Assembly: GCA_937906635.1 (NCBI GenBank)
Contig: CALCYP010000124.1
Coordinates: forward strand, 1 to 28,008
DNA length: 28,008 nucleotides
Direction of reading: 5' to 3'
Source: an uncultured bacterium
GTDB taxonomy: Bacteria; Patescibacteriota; Gracilibacteria; Absconditabacterales; Absconditicoccaceae
The position numbers and the translations under genes were made by a program. Shown here piece by piece: positions 1 to 8,662 of the stretch. The first letter of the stretch is position 1; each line of letters begins with the position of its first letter. Under the pieces are notes generated by a model that searched no databases, was not told the DNA's origin, and worked only from the letters and a program-made list of their open reading frames with translations.

Positions 1-120
1 ATTATCTTATTATATACAAAAAAATAAAAAAATGCAAATTTTTTGGGACTTTTTTTCAAAAAAAGTTTAAATTTTTTGAAAATATAATTAAAATTAGTGC
101 TAAATACTTAAATTAAAATA

Positions 121-148
121 TTGATTTTTGATATCTAATTCATATCAT
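121..148 (+). promoter_or_regulatory. possible promoter of toxin-antitoxin pair
   Basis: TTGATT at 121-126 and TATCAT at 143-148 are spaced by 16 bp, 36 bp upstream of the toxin ATG. The region is so AT-rich that this could be chance. Apart from it, bases 1-183 show only homopolymer-rich A/T sequence and no gene. Confidence 0.3.
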
Positions 149-183
149 ATTAATATACAATAATTTAAATAAAAATTAATTAG

Positions 184-444
184 ATGAAAATAATATGTTA
201 TAATAATGAGAAAAGAGAAATTTTACTAAAAGAAAGATGAATAGATTTATACATCATTGCCGATATGATAAATAATTGAAATATCTTAGATGATTTACCA
301 CATCCAAAAAGAAAAAACCAAAAAATCTTTATTATAAACTATGATTGATATCCATGCGAAGTTCCATATGTAGAGACAGATAATAAAATTTTCTTAAAGA
401 CAGCATTTTTTGATAGAAAATTGAAAAAATTTTATTCATTATAA
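184..444 (+). CDS. type II toxin, BrnT/DUF4258-like partner of a COG5304-type antitoxin
   Basis: This 86-residue protein is probably the toxin of a type II toxin-antitoxin pair, a likely ribonuclease acting in the cytoplasm. Three in-frame TGA codons read as Gly (RGID, NNGN, YDGYP) give a pattern I know from this toxin group: an N-terminal KREILLKERGI stretch, then ILDDLPHPKRKNQKIFI, then a GYPCEVPYVE strand and a C-terminal KIFLKTAFFDRK. The start is the first ATG in frame; the ATG at 206 is in another frame and stops at once. Six bases separate its stop from the antitoxin ATG, so the two are co-transcribed, toxin first. The family label rests on motif memory and the nuclease activity is inferred. 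Confidence 0.8.
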
Positions 445-450
445 TACAAA

Positions 451-717
451 ATGCCACAATTTAGATTAACAGCTGAAGAAAAAGAATTACAAGGTTTAAT
501 TACACCAGAATATATAAAAAACAACCGTCTTTCAGATTCTGAAATACAAAGAAGAAAAGAAGTATTAAAATGATATTCTGTACAAAAAGCCGAAAAAAAA
601 GCCATAAGCATTAGACTTTTATCTTCTGATATTTTAAAACTAAAAGCAAAAGCTGAATCTATGGGAATACCATACCAAACACTAATAGCACTTGAATTAC
701 ACAAATTAGTAAATTAA
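451..717 (+). CDS. antitoxin, CopG-like (COG5304 type)
   Basis: This 88-residue protein is the likely antitoxin for the gene just upstream. The C-terminal half carries a ribbon-helix-helix signature: a KKAISIRLLSSDILKLKAKA strand-helix followed by GIPYQTLIALELHKLVN. The motif GIPYQTLI-x-x-x-LHK is typical of antitoxins encoded next to BrnT/DUF4258-like toxins. One in-frame TGA (KGYS) is read as Gly. Such proteins bind their own promoter and neutralise the toxin by direct contact; both roles are inferred from the family. An 89-bp gap with no clear terminator follows before ruvC. Confidence 0.85.
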
Positions 718-806
718 AATTTTTAATTATATTTCTTATAGTAATATTTATCTATCACATTGAGAAATAAATATAAATACATCATTATTAATTCTTAATT
801 AAACTC

Positions 807-1274
807 ATGATTCTCGGAATCGACCCATGAATAAAAAAACTCTGATATGCTCTTATACAACCAGATCTAAAAATCGTGGATGCAGGAATTTTGAAAATGG
901 AAGAAAAAAAGTTTGATAGAGTAGAGCAGTATCATAGGATGCTTGAAATTCATGATTTTTTTGAAGATATGATAAAAAAGAATAAAATAGAAAAACTTGT
1001 CATGGAAAGATATTTCATCACAGATTTTAACAAAAAAAATGTAGAATTTTTATACTGAATGAGAGGAGTAGTGATGACACTTGCTATGAAAAATTGAATT
1101 GAAATTTTTGAATACACACCACAAGAACTCAAAAAAAATATTACCTGAAATCCTAAAGCAGATAAGCAGACCGTACAAAAATTTATTACAAAAATCTACA
1201 AACTCGAAGATATCCCAGAGTTTCACGATGCTGCAGATGCACTAGGTTTTGCATTTTTAGGAACTAGAAAATAA
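807..1274 (+). CDS. ruvC: crossover junction endodeoxyribonuclease RuvC
   Basis: RuvC resolves Holliday junctions made during recombination, working with RuvAB. The 155-residue length is normal. Catalytic acidic residues are visible: D6 in GIDPG near the N terminus, E67 in VMERYF, and D141 and D144 in HDAADALG at the C terminus. In-frame TGA supplies conserved glycines, including the second Gly of GIDPG, which cannot be a stop in a working RuvC. The ATG gives the canonical start of the RNase H-like fold, and no Shine-Dalgarno sequence precedes it. Gly codons mix TGA with GGA and GGT. The gene stands alone; a palindromic repeat follows. Confidence 0.96.
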
Positions 1275-1283
1275 TTCGGACTT

Positions 1284-1448
1284 GTCATTCTGAGGGAGTA
1301 GGACGACCGAATAATCTAAAAAGTATACAAAAAGATTCATCACCGCACTTCGTTTCGTTCAGAATGACGTTTCATAGTCATTCTGAGAAGTAAAGCGACG
1401 AAGAATCTTAAAATTAAAAATAAGATTCTTCACTTCGTTCAGAATGAC
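1284..1448. repeat. two consecutive palindromic repeats (GTCATTCTGAG family)
   Basis: Two adjacent imperfect inverted repeats lie between the convergent ruvC and map genes. The first runs 1284-1368 (GTCATTCTGAGG to CAGAATGAC). The second, 1377-1448, is cleaner: GTCATTCTGAGAAGTAAAG on the left against CTTCACTTCGTTCAGAATGAC on the right, around a short AT loop. A half-copy starts at 2306. Such elements may act as bidirectional terminators or non-autonomous mobile elements; the sequence does not decide. Confidence 0.8.
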
Positions 1449-1500
1449 ATGGAAATCAAATTCTCCGCAATCTTCAGTAATCTTCTGAAATCATAATATT

Positions 1501-2277
1501 CTAATCAATTCCACTTAATCTTTCAATTCAATTTTCTGTAATTGCTACCATGTATTCCCATTGAGCTCAAAGGTCTCATTTTTTACAATACAGATTCCAA
1601 TCATTATTTCATTTGTACATTACATCATCACTTTTTACGGCAGTAATAGGCTCAAAACAGACCACCATTCATGGTACGAATTGAATTTTCTTTGTGTCTG
1701 GATGTGGATAATTGTATATATAAGGTCTTTCATGTCATTTAATTCAAACCCCATGTCATGTTAATGTCTTTATTACATTAAATCAGTCATTTGTGACTAC
1801 ATTGTATACAGCTTTTGAATAATCATAAACAAATTTTCATGGTCAAGTCACAGTAAATCAAGTATCAAGAGCTTTTTTCGTCGTATCAATCAAATCTTGA
1901 GCGAGGGGATTCGTCATTTCTCATCAAATTACGATAGAAAAAGCACTATCTGACACGAATTTATTGTGAGTAACTCAAGTATCCACTTTCAATAAATCTC
2001 AATTTTTCAAAATATAATCGTCTGGAATTCCATGAACCACGCAATCATTTACAGACAAACATAAATTTGCTGGAAATCATTCAAATCATTTGAAAGTTCA
2101 TTTCACATTATTTTTGTCCATAAAATCTTGAGCCAAATCTTCAAGTTCAATCAAACTAACTCAAGCTTTGCAATTATCTCTCATCAAATAGAGTAGTTCA
2201 TTCAAATATTTTCAAGCTTCACGAATTCATTCAATTTGTTGCTTATTTTTTATAATAATTCAATCATGATTAGACAT
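1501..2277 (-). CDS. map: methionine aminopeptidase (type I)
   Basis: Methionine aminopeptidase removes the initiator methionine from nascent proteins and needs two metal ions. The 258-residue product has the type I landmarks in order: CVVHGIPDD (substrate-site His), LKVDTGV (first metal Asp), SDSAFS (second metal Asp), TGHGVGIKGHERPYI (metal His) and VVCFEPI (metal Glu), with a C-terminal AQWEYMVAIT that supplies the last Glu. Many conserved Gly are TGA (tca on the plus strand). The ATG is the first in frame after stops. The next gene upstream (dut) has the same strand but is separated by repeats and an insertion, so it is probably transcribed alone. Confidence 0.95.
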
Positions 2278-2305
2278 TTTAAAAACAAAAAATATAAATT
2301 AAATT

Positions 2306-2440
2306 GTCATTCTGAGGGAGAGAAACGACCGAAGAATCTTTTCCTCCTACTTTTTAAAGGAGGTGGCCGAAGGCCGGAAGATTTTTAAAAATCCCCACCC
2401 CTACGGGGAGCCCCTTTAAAAAGGGGCAAAATAATATGTT
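2306..2440. repeat. cluster of short GC-rich hairpins
   Basis: The stretch 2278-2444 has no gene. It holds a half-copy of the GTCATTCTGAG repeat (from 2306), a CCTCCT/AGGAGG hairpin (2343-2363), a TGGCCGAAGGCC hairpin and CCCCTTTAAAAAGGGG (2412-2426). These are composite palindromic intergenic repeats and border the dut 3'-end duplicate directly. Confidence 0.7.
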
Positions 2441-2444
2441 ACAT

Positions 2445-2500
2445 TCCAGAAGATCAAAATCATCATTCATTTCTATCCGTTTCATCCAAATTTTCAACCT
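2445..2500 (-). repeat. direct repeat copy A: detached 3' end of dut
   Basis: These 56 bases are identical to 3292-3347 inside the 3' end of dut, in the same orientation, 847 bp apart. Read on the minus strand they encode dUTPase motif V (DETDRNEGGFGSSG) and then Met and a stop, where the intact gene has Ala and a stop. The copy therefore looks like a complete alternative dut tail, now cut off from its gene by the plus-strand insert between the copies. Confidence 0.93.
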
Positions 2501-2616
2501 TAATTAAGTATAAATTATAAAAAATTACAAATTTAGTTGAAATCAATATCTGTTTATGTATGTATGATATATGCAATGATGTTTTCATATTATTAACAAT
2601 TAAAAATTCAGAAAAA

Positions 2617-3282
2617 ATGAAAAGGTTCTTTAAAAACAACAAATTTAGTATTGCTGTAGTTTCTGTTTCCTGCTTATTGGTTATCTCAATGATTTCTATC
2701 TTTGTCTCATGTAACAAAGAAGGAGGAATTGATACAAATAAGTCAGAGTCTGATACATCTCAAATATCTGGTGTGGAATACCCAATACCAGAAATTCCTA
2801 TCACACTAATAAGCGATATACATTTTATCAAAGAAGGTGAAATCGGTTGGTTCGATACAGATGGTAAAGGAATTCCTGTAAGTAGCACTAGTGCACAATT
2901 TCATTACCTACCAAACGACATCAAAAATTATGATGAATATTATAATCTCATCAAAGGTGATGATAATTCAAAGTACAACATTTTGAAAATAACTTTTGGT
3001 GAAGATATGACTTATTTTTCCTCTGTTCCAGCTATACCAATTATTCATGTAGAAAAACCTACTCAAGAAGAAGTTGATAATGTGCTAAAAATGTTCGAGT
3101 ATCGAGAAGATGATATTAAACAAATAAATTTATTAAATTCTATGACATCACAACAAGCTCAATAATTTTTTAACCAATTTGAGAACTTGAGCTGTGATGT
3201 ATTATATCAGTGCCCATGTATACCATTTCAATATGCGAAAAACGGTTGCTATGCTCGTGCACATAACATGCTTTTTCTATAA
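2617..3282 (+). pseudogene. degraded protein-glutaminase (protein deamidase) lipoprotein gene
   Basis: An intact reading frame of 182 codons (2617-3165) encodes a lipoprotein: charged start MKRFFKNNK, hydrophobic segment, lipobox IFVSC around residues 26-30, then a pro-region. A TAA at 3163-3165 interrupts it, but the same frame continues to 3282 with FFNQFENLSC, CPCIPFQYAKNGCYARAHNM and a stop. GCYARAH is the catalytic-Cys signature of Chryseobacterium-type protein glutaminase, and the match to its mature start is close from memory. The His and Asp of the triad are missing because the gene ends at the dut repeat. All nine Gly codons before TAA are GGN and none is TGA, unlike the neighbours, which suggests recent transfer from a standard-code donor. 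The first half may still be translated as an inert lipoprotein. Confidence 0.82.
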
Positions 3283-3285
3283 ATT

Positions 3286-3708
3286 TTATGCTCCAGAAGA
3301 TCAAAATCATCATTCATTTCTATCCGTTTCATCCAAATTTTCAACCTCAATTCGATCTACGTAGTGACATTTTTCAATAATCAATTGAGCAATTTTATCT
3401 CATTTTTTCACTTCAAAATCCTTATGTCCAAAATTTATCAAGATAACTCATATATCTCATCTATATCAACTATCTACAACTCATGCTAACACATCAATTC
3501 AATACTTATACGCCAAGCCACTACGAGGTGCAATCCTTGCATAAAATCATTCTGGTACCGCACATGAAATATTTGTTTTAAATAACTTTCTTTCACCAAC
3601 TTTCAAAATATAATCTTCAGTAGAAAACAAATCGTATCAAGCATCGGTAGCCGTATTTTGTTGAGGCACAATCGCATCATTTGATAATTTAACAAACTTT
3701 ATTTTCAT
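3286..3708 (-). CDS. dut: dUTP diphosphatase
   Basis: dUTPase hydrolyses dUTP to dUMP and diphosphate, keeping uracil out of DNA and feeding dTMP synthesis; it works as a trimer. The 140-residue length is usual. All five motifs are present: DAGYDLFS, PRSGLA, VVDSGYRGDIGVILIN, KGDKIAQLII and the C-terminal ETDRNEGGFGSSG. Most motif glycines are TGA codons. The last 56 coding bases before the final codons are duplicated at 2445-2500 beyond the inserted lipoprotein gene. The insertion left dut complete, changing only its last residue relative to the detached tail. Confidence 0.96.
3292..3347 (-). repeat. direct repeat copy B: in-gene 3' end of dut
   Basis: This is the copy that forms the working 3' end of dut, identical over 56 bp to 2445-2500. 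Just past it toward the map side lies the broken end of the protein-glutaminase gene at about 3282. The two copies bracket about 791 bp of inserted sequence. Confidence 0.93.
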
Positions 3709-3771
3709 AGTATATATTTATAAGTAAATGGTTGTCTACATTTTAAGAGAAAACACAATATTGCGCCCCAT

Positions 3772-3865
3772 TGGGGAGCTCCCCCGCAGAATTGCGGGGG
3801 TGAGGGGGTTAACCCCCAACTAGCCCCACAATACTGCGGGGCAGAACAACTTCCCCATAGGGGCA
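3772..3865. repeat. array of GC-rich hairpins
   Basis: This gene-free spacer between dut and the nucleotidase gene holds several short GC palindromes: GCCCCATTGGGG, CCCCCGCAGAATTGCGGGGG, GGGGTTAACCCCC, GCCCCACAATACTGCGGGGC and CCCCATAGGGG. The GC content contrasts sharply with the genome background. Similar material recurs near 18090, 24360 and 25190. Confidence 0.7.
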
Positions 3866-3922
3866 GAATTTTTATTCATTATTTCGTAGTCTCACTCCTT
3901 TAAAAAGTAGGGAATGAATAAC

Positions 3923-4507
3923 TTATAATTCAATCTCATTCCAAGAAAAAACTCTTGTTATTCAATTAGGTAATACATCACATTGATTCCAAGGCTTATC
4001 AAGTAAAAAACTTTTTATTCAATTATTGGCACAATCAATACATGTATCCAAATTATCATCAATTATTATACTTGCTCACAAATCTTTACAAATATCAGAT
4101 TTTTTTCTTGCACGACTAGTGAAAAAATTTGCGAAAATCACTTTATCAAAGCAGTTTGGAAAATTTCTTTTAAGCCACAATTTTGTTGAAAGTTTCATTC
4201 GAGATAATCTAGCAGTCACAGCATAAAGTAAATATCATTTTTTCTTTAATTCTAACAACTTATCCAATGCTCATTCAACCACTTTTATTTTCTTTGACAA
4301 TCAAGATCACATTTGAAACTTTACAAACATCCACAATGCAGAATTCTTTGATAAACCAAGATCTGGTATTTCCCAAAGATTATAGTTTATCAGGTCATCC
4401 CGATTAACCTTTTTTCACTTTCGGGTATAATTATGCTTTTCAAGCATCGACTTAATAGTTTCAGCCAAAACCTCATCAATATCTACCGCGATAATTTTCT
4501 CACTCAT
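3923..4507 (-). CDS. 5'(3')-deoxyribonucleotidase-like HAD phosphatase (NT5C family)
   Basis: This 194-residue HAD-superfamily protein is probably a nucleotide 5'-phosphatase. The N terminus has the motif I signature AVDIDEVLAET with the two Asp, TAR around residue 98 fits motif II, and the C-terminal half has SIIIDDNLD as the motif IV Asp pair. The layout fits the NT5C/PF06941 group, which dephosphorylates deoxynucleoside monophosphates, although here it could be any small phosphatase. It lies on the same strand as dut, which makes a nucleotide-pool link plausible, but a palindromic repeat separates them. The substrate is inferred. Confidence 0.8.
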
Positions 4508-4540
4508 ATACACAGCATTCAATATAAATCATTATTGTCT

Positions 4541-4705
4541 CCCTTTTTACCGTGCCCGGGCTCAAGCGAAGCGGTCCCGTCTTCAGTCAAAGACACTCGA
4601 TCTATCGGTGCGGGATTAGCAGGGAGGGGAGAAACCCGTAGGGCAGAGGGATTTTTTTAAAAAATCTTTCTAGCTTCTCGAACAACCTCCTTTAAAAAGG
4701 AGGAC
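4541..4705. repeat. GC-rich dispersed repeat, copy 1
   Basis: A CCCTTTTTACCGTG start, CTCAAGCGAAGCGG, the block CTTCAGTCAAAGAC (4581-4594) and GCAGGGAGGGGAGAA reappear in reverse complement at 23770-23873. A CCTCCTTTAAAAAGGAGG palindrome closes the element at 4685-4703. No gene is present. Confidence 0.8.
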
Positions 4706-4724
4706 AATTTTTAACAATTAAATT

Positions 4725-5780
4725 TTATTTACTAATCTTCCGATCTTTTTCAAATAATTCTTTAAATTCCGTGATAATTCAATCATCAATTATTAAAATT
4801 CAGATCTCTCTATTTTTATCTAAACTATTTTCTGACAAATTCATACTTCACAAAAGTAATATTTCATTATCTACTAGAATCATTTTCGTATGATTGTAAT
4901 ATTTACTAAATTTTCTGGCAACTCACGGACCAAAATACTCAACCAAATAATTATTTGAATCTGTATTTGAGACAATAAATCTAAAATCATTTAATTCCAT
5001 AGATTTCTCTTTTAGAATATCTAATATATTTTCATCGACAATATATTGAGTCTGTATCAAAATACTATCTTTTGCATTTTTTAATAAATATTCTATAGTT
5101 TCACGACAATTTATATTACAAACAACCAAATTCGGATGCAAATCATCTATTTCAAGTTGTTCTCAAATCCAATCTTTATCAAAAATTTTATTCAAACTAT
5201 TCCAAACTCAAGTATTTTCAGAATAAAAGAAATGTTCACGATTGGTAAAAAAACTAGAATGTGTCAAATTGGCAGTCTGAATCCAAAATCCTGAGTCAAT
5301 TAGTGCAATCTTGCTGTGAGTATACATGGTTCACATTTGTTCATCACTTTTTATCTGAAATCTCGGATAATCTAAAAAATATTCTTGCACTTGTTTCCAT
5401 GTGTTTTGATATTGTTGATATTTATTATTTTCCATAATTAGATTTATGATTACTCATTTTTCCAAAAGTCATTTCATTATTTGTTTAATTTCTTTTTTTG
5501 TATATTCATAGGTCTGAATTTTTACGGTATCTTCGGCAGATTCCAAAGATTGAGAAAATGCATTCCAGCTATTTGCTGGAGAATAATAAAATTTTCAGGT
5601 AATATTTTGTAAATTTTCAATCCTATCAAATATTATATCATCAGAAATTTTATTTGAAATTTTAATAGAAGATAAAAAATTGTCATTAAATGTTATTGTT
5701 AAATCTTTTGTAAAAAAAGCAACTACACAAGCAAAGATTATGGCTATAAGTACAAATTTCTCAATTGTTAATTTTTTCAT
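4725..5780 (-). CDS. membrane-anchored phospholipase D-like protein (two HKD motifs)
   Basis: This 351-residue protein has one N-terminal membrane segment (residues about 8-24, FVLIAIIFACVVAFF) and two phospholipase D-type HKD motifs: HSKIALID at about 155-162 followed by the TANLT strand, and HTKMILVD at about 297-304 followed by GSMNLSENS. Two motifs in one chain is the standard PLD layout of a bilobed enzyme that forms a phosphohistidine intermediate. Substrates in this superfamily include phospholipids, cardiolipin precursors and nucleic acid. With only a membrane anchor and no synthase-type helices, a surface-facing phosphodiesterase or nuclease is as likely as a lipid enzyme. It is transcribed divergently from the gene at 5862. 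Confidence 0.9.
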
Positions 5781-5790
5781 ACCAAAAAAT

Positions 5791-5819
5791 TTGACAAATT
5801 ATATTAAAATAATTATAAT
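5791..5819 (+). promoter_or_regulatory. consensus sigma-70-type promoter
   Basis: TTGACA at 5791-5796 and TATAAT at 5814-5819 are separated by exactly 17 bp, a perfect match to the housekeeping consensus. The site is 42 bp upstream of the ATG at 5862 and lies in the divergent spacer next to the PLD-like gene. Confidence 0.8.
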
Positions 5820-5861
5820 ATAAAAGTTATATAAACAATTTTTTATTTTTTACAAACAAAA

Positions 5862-6362
5862 ATGACAATATTATTAACTGGAGCATGAAGAGAAATACCA
5901 GCATATGAGCGCAAGATTAATTTTGCAATAGAAGAATTATCAAAAGAAACAGAAATTTCTGATGATTTGATAGATACAATCATAGATAAAATAAATTATA
6001 AAGATTGAGCAACATGAAAAGATAAATTACAAGAACAAATTAAAGAGCATATAAATGAAAAAGCAGATATTAATCCTGAATATCTGAGAACTAGTTTAGA
6101 AGAAAAAATAATTGATTACTTTAAACCAGAAACAAATCAAATGAAATCAATTTTGGAATGAAACATAAATACATTGTACAAACAATTACTTAAATGAGCT
6201 ATTATCGATAAAAAAAGTTCAAAATTAATACAAGAACTTATAGTACATATTGTCTTATTGGAAAGTTATGAAAAAAAAGAAGAAAGCATTGAATCTGCTA
6301 AAAATGAATTATCTAAAGTTGTTGTTAATACAAAATGAGATATTGTTAACACAATAAATTAA
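5862..6362 (+). CDS. hypothetical protein, helical
   Basis: I do not recognise this 166-residue protein. It begins MTILLTGAGREIPAYERK and is then rich in Glu, Lys and Ile with long predicted helices and no membrane segment or signal peptide. Six in-frame TGA codons are read as Gly. It has a perfect consensus promoter upstream and a strong intrinsic terminator downstream, so it forms a well-expressed single-gene unit. Its neighbour, the LysM/lysozyme-like protein, has its own promoter. A role with that protein is possible, but nothing in the sequence shows it. Confidence 0.85.
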
Positions 6363-6392
6363 AATACATAATTAGTTTTAAATTTTATTGTC

Positions 6393-6429
6393 GACACTTT
6401 TTAACAACATAAAAAGTGTCATTTTTTTT
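6393..6429 (+). terminator. intrinsic terminator
   Basis: A perfect 10-bp stem GACACTTTTT/AAAAAGTGTC (6393-6402 with 6411-6420) around an 8-base loop is followed by a run of eight T. It ends transcription of the 166-residue gene. The T-run touches the next promoter's -35 box. Confidence 0.9.
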
Positions 6430-6455
6430 GACTTTTAGATTTTTTTCATTATAAT
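6428..6455 (+). promoter_or_regulatory. promoter of the LysM/lysozyme-like gene
   Basis: TTGACT at 6428-6433 and TATAAT at 6450-6455 have a 16-bp spacer. The site sits 50 bp upstream of the ATG at 6506 and directly abuts the preceding terminator. Confidence 0.7.
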
Positions 6456-6505
6456 AAATTATGTCAATATAAAAATATAATATTTTACAATATATCTAAA
6501 TCAAA

Positions 6506-7657
6506 ATGACAAAAACATCAAAAGAACAAATTCAAAATTCATGAGAATCTTTTAAAAAGGCTTGAAAACAACTATGAACAGCCATTGCATCAATAGCAAC
6601 AGGTTTGTGAAATGTATTGAAATGAACATATCAAGCCGTTGATTCTTGAGATAAAAAAATTTGAGAGAATATTGAAAAGAAGATGCAAAAAAAATGAAAA
6701 AATACTTCGTGAAATGTGTGACATTTTTTCAGAAATAATATAGCGAAAATATTAATTTGAGCATCTGTCCTCACATATTGATGAACCAAAGCTGTTGAAA
6801 GCGTAAAAGAAAGACACGAAGAAAATACAGAATTAGCTATTAATGAGGAAGAAAAAGGTGATATACAATCAGCTGTAGTGGAGGATTTGCAGTATATTGA
6901 ACAATGAGTAAAATTATTGCGCGATTGACCACTAACATTTTATGTAGTAAAAGAATGAGAATGACTTGGCATCATCAAAAAAAAGTTGGAGAAAATCCCA
7001 GAATTCTCTTATTTACAAGATCCCATATATTATGTGCCATCAGATTGATCAAGAAATATTAGTGCATTTAACACACCAAACACATCATTGCAACCATGAT
7101 TTTTTCTACCAATACCTATAAAAATTGAAGATAGACAAATTGAATTAGACGAATTTAAAAATGATGCAAAACAGGCACTATCACAAATGAAAAATAATGA
7201 AAAATATGGAGATAAAACTAAAGAATTGTTAAATAAAATTTCGGAAAAAGATGTAATTAGTTTCATGGCGGCATATGCAAGAAGCGAGACAGCATGTGAC
7301 CACGAAGATTTTAAAGATCAAATATGAACAGTAGAATTACACCGTCGAGAAAAAAAATACAAATCATATTCTTTTTCATATTTTCATATACTTATGGAAA
7401 AAAACGCTGATTGAAAAACTCCATGACCATGATTAAAAGCTAGATATAACCTATGATTAACAGAATGAGATTGTTATGATCCCATAAATGCTTGTAAATT
7501 ATTTTTAGGATATTGCTTCGAAAAAAAGAATGATCCGACATATTTTTTTAAAATAAATAACCTGTGAGAAGCGAAAACAGTCTGATGAGCATACAACTGA
7601 GATAGTAATTACTGAAATAAATTACGAGCAAATATTACATATTGTAAAAATCACTAA
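6506..7657 (+). CDS. LysM-like protein with C-terminal lysozyme/transglycosylase-like domain
   Basis: This 383-residue protein is very rich in TGA-Gly. The order is: a charged helical start, a probable membrane segment at about 78-97 (NNIAKILIGASVLTYGG), a coiled Glu-rich linker, a LysM-like module at about 144-205 (FYVVKEGEGLGIIKKKL ending LQPGFFLPIPI), and a C-terminal domain. That domain has ISFMAAYARSETA with a candidate catalytic Glu at 261, a SYFHILM stretch, and a late AYNGDSNYGNKLRANI typical of lysozyme-fold transglycosylases. The inferred role is peptidoglycan binding and cleavage, for self-remodelling or for attack on a host cell. The stop overlaps the rsmI stop on the other strand. 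Confidence 0.75.
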
Positions 7658-8340
7658 TTCAACAATCCGACAACAAATTCACCTTTTACGCTAAATTTCT
7701 TATTTTTCACTAATTCAATCAAATCATCTAAACTTCAATTGAAAATTTGTTCGTACATTTTACTTATTTCTCTTCAAACAAAAATTTTTCAATTAAATGA
7801 AAGTGTCTGTAATTCGGACAATAATTTTTCAAATCTATGTACGGACTCATAAAAAAATATTGGAGTATTTTTCATCATTCATTCATAATTATTAATTATT
7901 AATTTCAAAATTGTTTGTCTTCATTTTTTTTGTGGTAAAAATCATAAGAATACGAAACTGCTCGTATCAAATCAAGCAGAAACCACACCTGGTACCAACG
8001 CATTAGCTCATGGCAAAACAGTATATTTCAATCAATTTTCATTACAAAGTTGAATCAAAGATTTCCCAGGATCAGACAGTCAAGGAGTTCAAGCTTCTGA
8101 AACTACTCAAATATCATTATCCTGCATCAATTTCACATAAAAATTTAATTTTCACTTATCGGTAAAACTTGTCAGAGAATAAAAAGATTTATCAAAATAA
8201 TCTATTTCATACATTGACAGTAATTTTTTGAAAGTCCTTGTATCCTCACAAATAAAAATTTTTAATTCTTTGAATAATTTTAAAGCCCTCAATGTAATAT
8301 CATCTTTATTTCAAATTGGAGTTGGGATCAAATATAACAT
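7654..8340 (-). CDS. rsmI: 16S rRNA (cytidine(1402)-2'-O)-methyltransferase RsmI
   Basis: RsmI 2'-O-methylates C1402 of 16S rRNA in the decoding centre, using SAM. The 228-residue protein shows the family hallmarks in order: LIPTPIGNKDDITLRAL, ICEDTRTFKKLL, VSEAGTPGLSDPG, LPGANALVPGVVSAGF, FLGFLP and the C-terminal KGEFVVGL. Several invariant Gly in these motifs are TGA, which makes this one of the clearest proofs of recoding in the window. Its ATG follows the DUF1294 gene's TAG with no base between them, so translation is probably coupled. At the other end its TAG and the LysM gene's TAA share bases in the sequence CTAA. Confidence 0.95.
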
Positions 8341-8622
8341 CTATGATTGTAAATAAAAATAAAACAAAATTCATAAAATAATAAACCAAGCAGCTACTGC
8401 AGATCGGAAATATATCAAAAATTTTGATTTTATTGTTTTATGATGGAAAACTTGCATTCAAAAAACAGCTCAAACAATTCAACCCAACAAAGTCAAAATC
8501 AAAAGAGTTTTCTCTGGGATCCTCCATTTTTTTTTGATAGCTCTCCTTTTGTCAATTCATCGAATTGTGAATGTTACGATATTTATCAACAAAAAATAAA
8601 TTAAAAGAATCTTTATAATCAT
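8341..8622 (-). CDS. DUF1294 small membrane protein
   Basis: This 93-residue integral membrane protein has a first helix IIKILLIYFLLINIVTF, the conserved cytoplasmic loop DKRRAIKKKWRIPEKTL, then LLGGIVGAVFGM-QVFHHKT and a final helix FIILGILFYFYL. The D-K-R-A / WRIPE / GGxxGAxxGM / HKT pattern is diagnostic of DUF1294, whose function is unknown; some relatives are fused to cold-shock domains. The reading frame needs TGA as Gly (GID, GGIVGA, FGMQ, LGIL). It is directly coupled to rsmI. Confidence 0.88.
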
Positions 8623-8662
8623 ATATTATTTCAATAAAACGAATGTAAAAAAAAGAAAAATA

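Noticed and set aside
2463..2717. Minus-strand frame starting inside the lipoprotein gene and ending in the dut tail, suggesting a fusion gene.
   Set aside because: It is an accidental join of antisense lipoprotein sequence to the detached dut tail, without upstream dUTPase motifs.
4433..4660. Plus-strand 75-codon open frame.
   Set aside because: It is antisense to the start of the nucleotidase gene and continues into the GC-rich dispersed repeat; no protein features.
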